From contig NZ_SMMH01000015.1 of the NCBI RefSeq assembly GCF_004634215.1, positions 29,668 through 93,667 on the forward strand: DNA of 64,000 bases, given 5' to 3'. Each line of letters starts with the position of its first letter. Position 1 is the stretch's first letter. The position numbers were made by a program, and so were the translations under genes. The notes beneath the pieces were generated by a model, which saw nothing but the letters and a program-made list of their open reading frames with translations, was not told the DNA's origin and did no database searches. The stretch comes from Deinococcus fonticola. GTDB lineage: Bacteria > Deinococcota > Deinococci > Deinococcales > Deinococcaceae. Positions 63,883 through 64,000 of the stretch are shown here, piece by piece.

Positions 63883-64000
63883 TTAGGGGTTGACAACGAA
63901 GGGCGGAGGTGCGAAGCGTAAGTTGTAGGCGGCAACGATGAGGGCCACCTTCAAGCGTAAGGCCGTCCAGGTTTTCACCTGCCCCCAACGCAATCCGCGC
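63883..64000 (-). mobile_element. C-terminal fragment of a transposase (IS element entering from the right)
   Basis: Reading the minus strand from the window edge gives 38 residues, [17 protein letters not shown]..., ending [15 protein letters not shown] and a TAA at 63885-63883. The pattern (R/H)GLR, a basic segment, then a hydrophobic helix ending in NL(R/K) is the usual end of IS4/IS5/IS1182-type transposases. The rest of the element lies beyond the window; its terminal inverted repeat was not identified. Confidence 0.6.

Overview
The window looks like chromosomal DNA of a Deinococcus species. It is GC-rich and densely packed. About thirty open reading frames begin 5-8 nt after a -10 hexamer of the form TANNNT, the layout of leaderless mRNAs, which are common in Deinococcus. 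The aspartyl-tRNA synthetase is the short archaeal-type (probably non-discriminating) enzyme, and the tryptophanyl-tRNA synthetase resembles, from memory, the auxiliary TrpRS II of D. radiodurans. Assignments rest on motifs and family recognition by eye; no database search was possible.

Layout. 1-9.8 kb: edge-truncated SDR reductase, secreted subtilase, M16 zinc protease, trpS behind a Trp-codon leader peptide and terminator, S41 peptidase, dnaJ, a dispersed repeat and a membrane-like protein. 9.8-17.1 kb: tandem DUF1990-like pair, carotenoid-desaturase-like FAD enzyme, prs, a 20-Cys copper-storage-type protein, and a secreted phosphodiester-glycosidase-like protein with a small partner. 17.2-24.3 kb: DUF1844-like gene and dtd, LysM-M23 peptidase, thioesterase, bcp-rpiA-hypothetical, a YyaL/SSP411 protein and a nucleoside hydrolase. 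24.3-29.7 kb: glnK-amt, RNase P RNA (rnpB), DUF423, tatA-tatC, AAC(3)-type acetyltransferase. 29.8-40.4 kb: small ORFs, a beta-lactamase-fold hydrolase with zapE, an S4-domain YlmH-like protein, dppABC-like peptide transport genes without ATPases, a 2-hydroxyacid dehydrogenase, a GNAT enzyme and an IMPase-family phosphatase. 40.9-49.2 kb: aspS behind an Asn/Asp-codon leader, DUF2892, TPR protein, alpha/beta hydrolase, two-gene chromate transporter, S1-domain protein, infC starting at ATA, glutaredoxin-like protein, GNAT, metallophosphatase. 49.2-54.4 kb: pyrimidine operon pyrR-pyrB-(three envelope proteins)-pyrC-pyrE with a PyrR-type leader. 54.5-64 kb: hsp20 with an HspR-like operator, histidine phosphatase, second repeat copy, trhO, TauE/SafE exporter, dinB, DUF2721, AI-2E transporter, rlmN, cytochrome c, a hypothetical gene, and a transposase C-terminus at the right edge.

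The most interesting theme is RNA-level control by very short peptides. trpS and aspS each have a leader peptide enriched in the codons of their own amino acid(s), with competing hairpins and an intrinsic terminator. Both leader peptides appear to start at or within a few nucleotides of the transcript 5' end. The pyr leader combines three hairpins with CNGNGA hexaloops, typical of PyrR sites, and a Shine-Dalgarno-led 28-codon ORF that runs through the terminator. infC uses a non-canonical ATA start, and short leaderless ORFs overlap the starts of the S1-domain and TauE/SafE genes.
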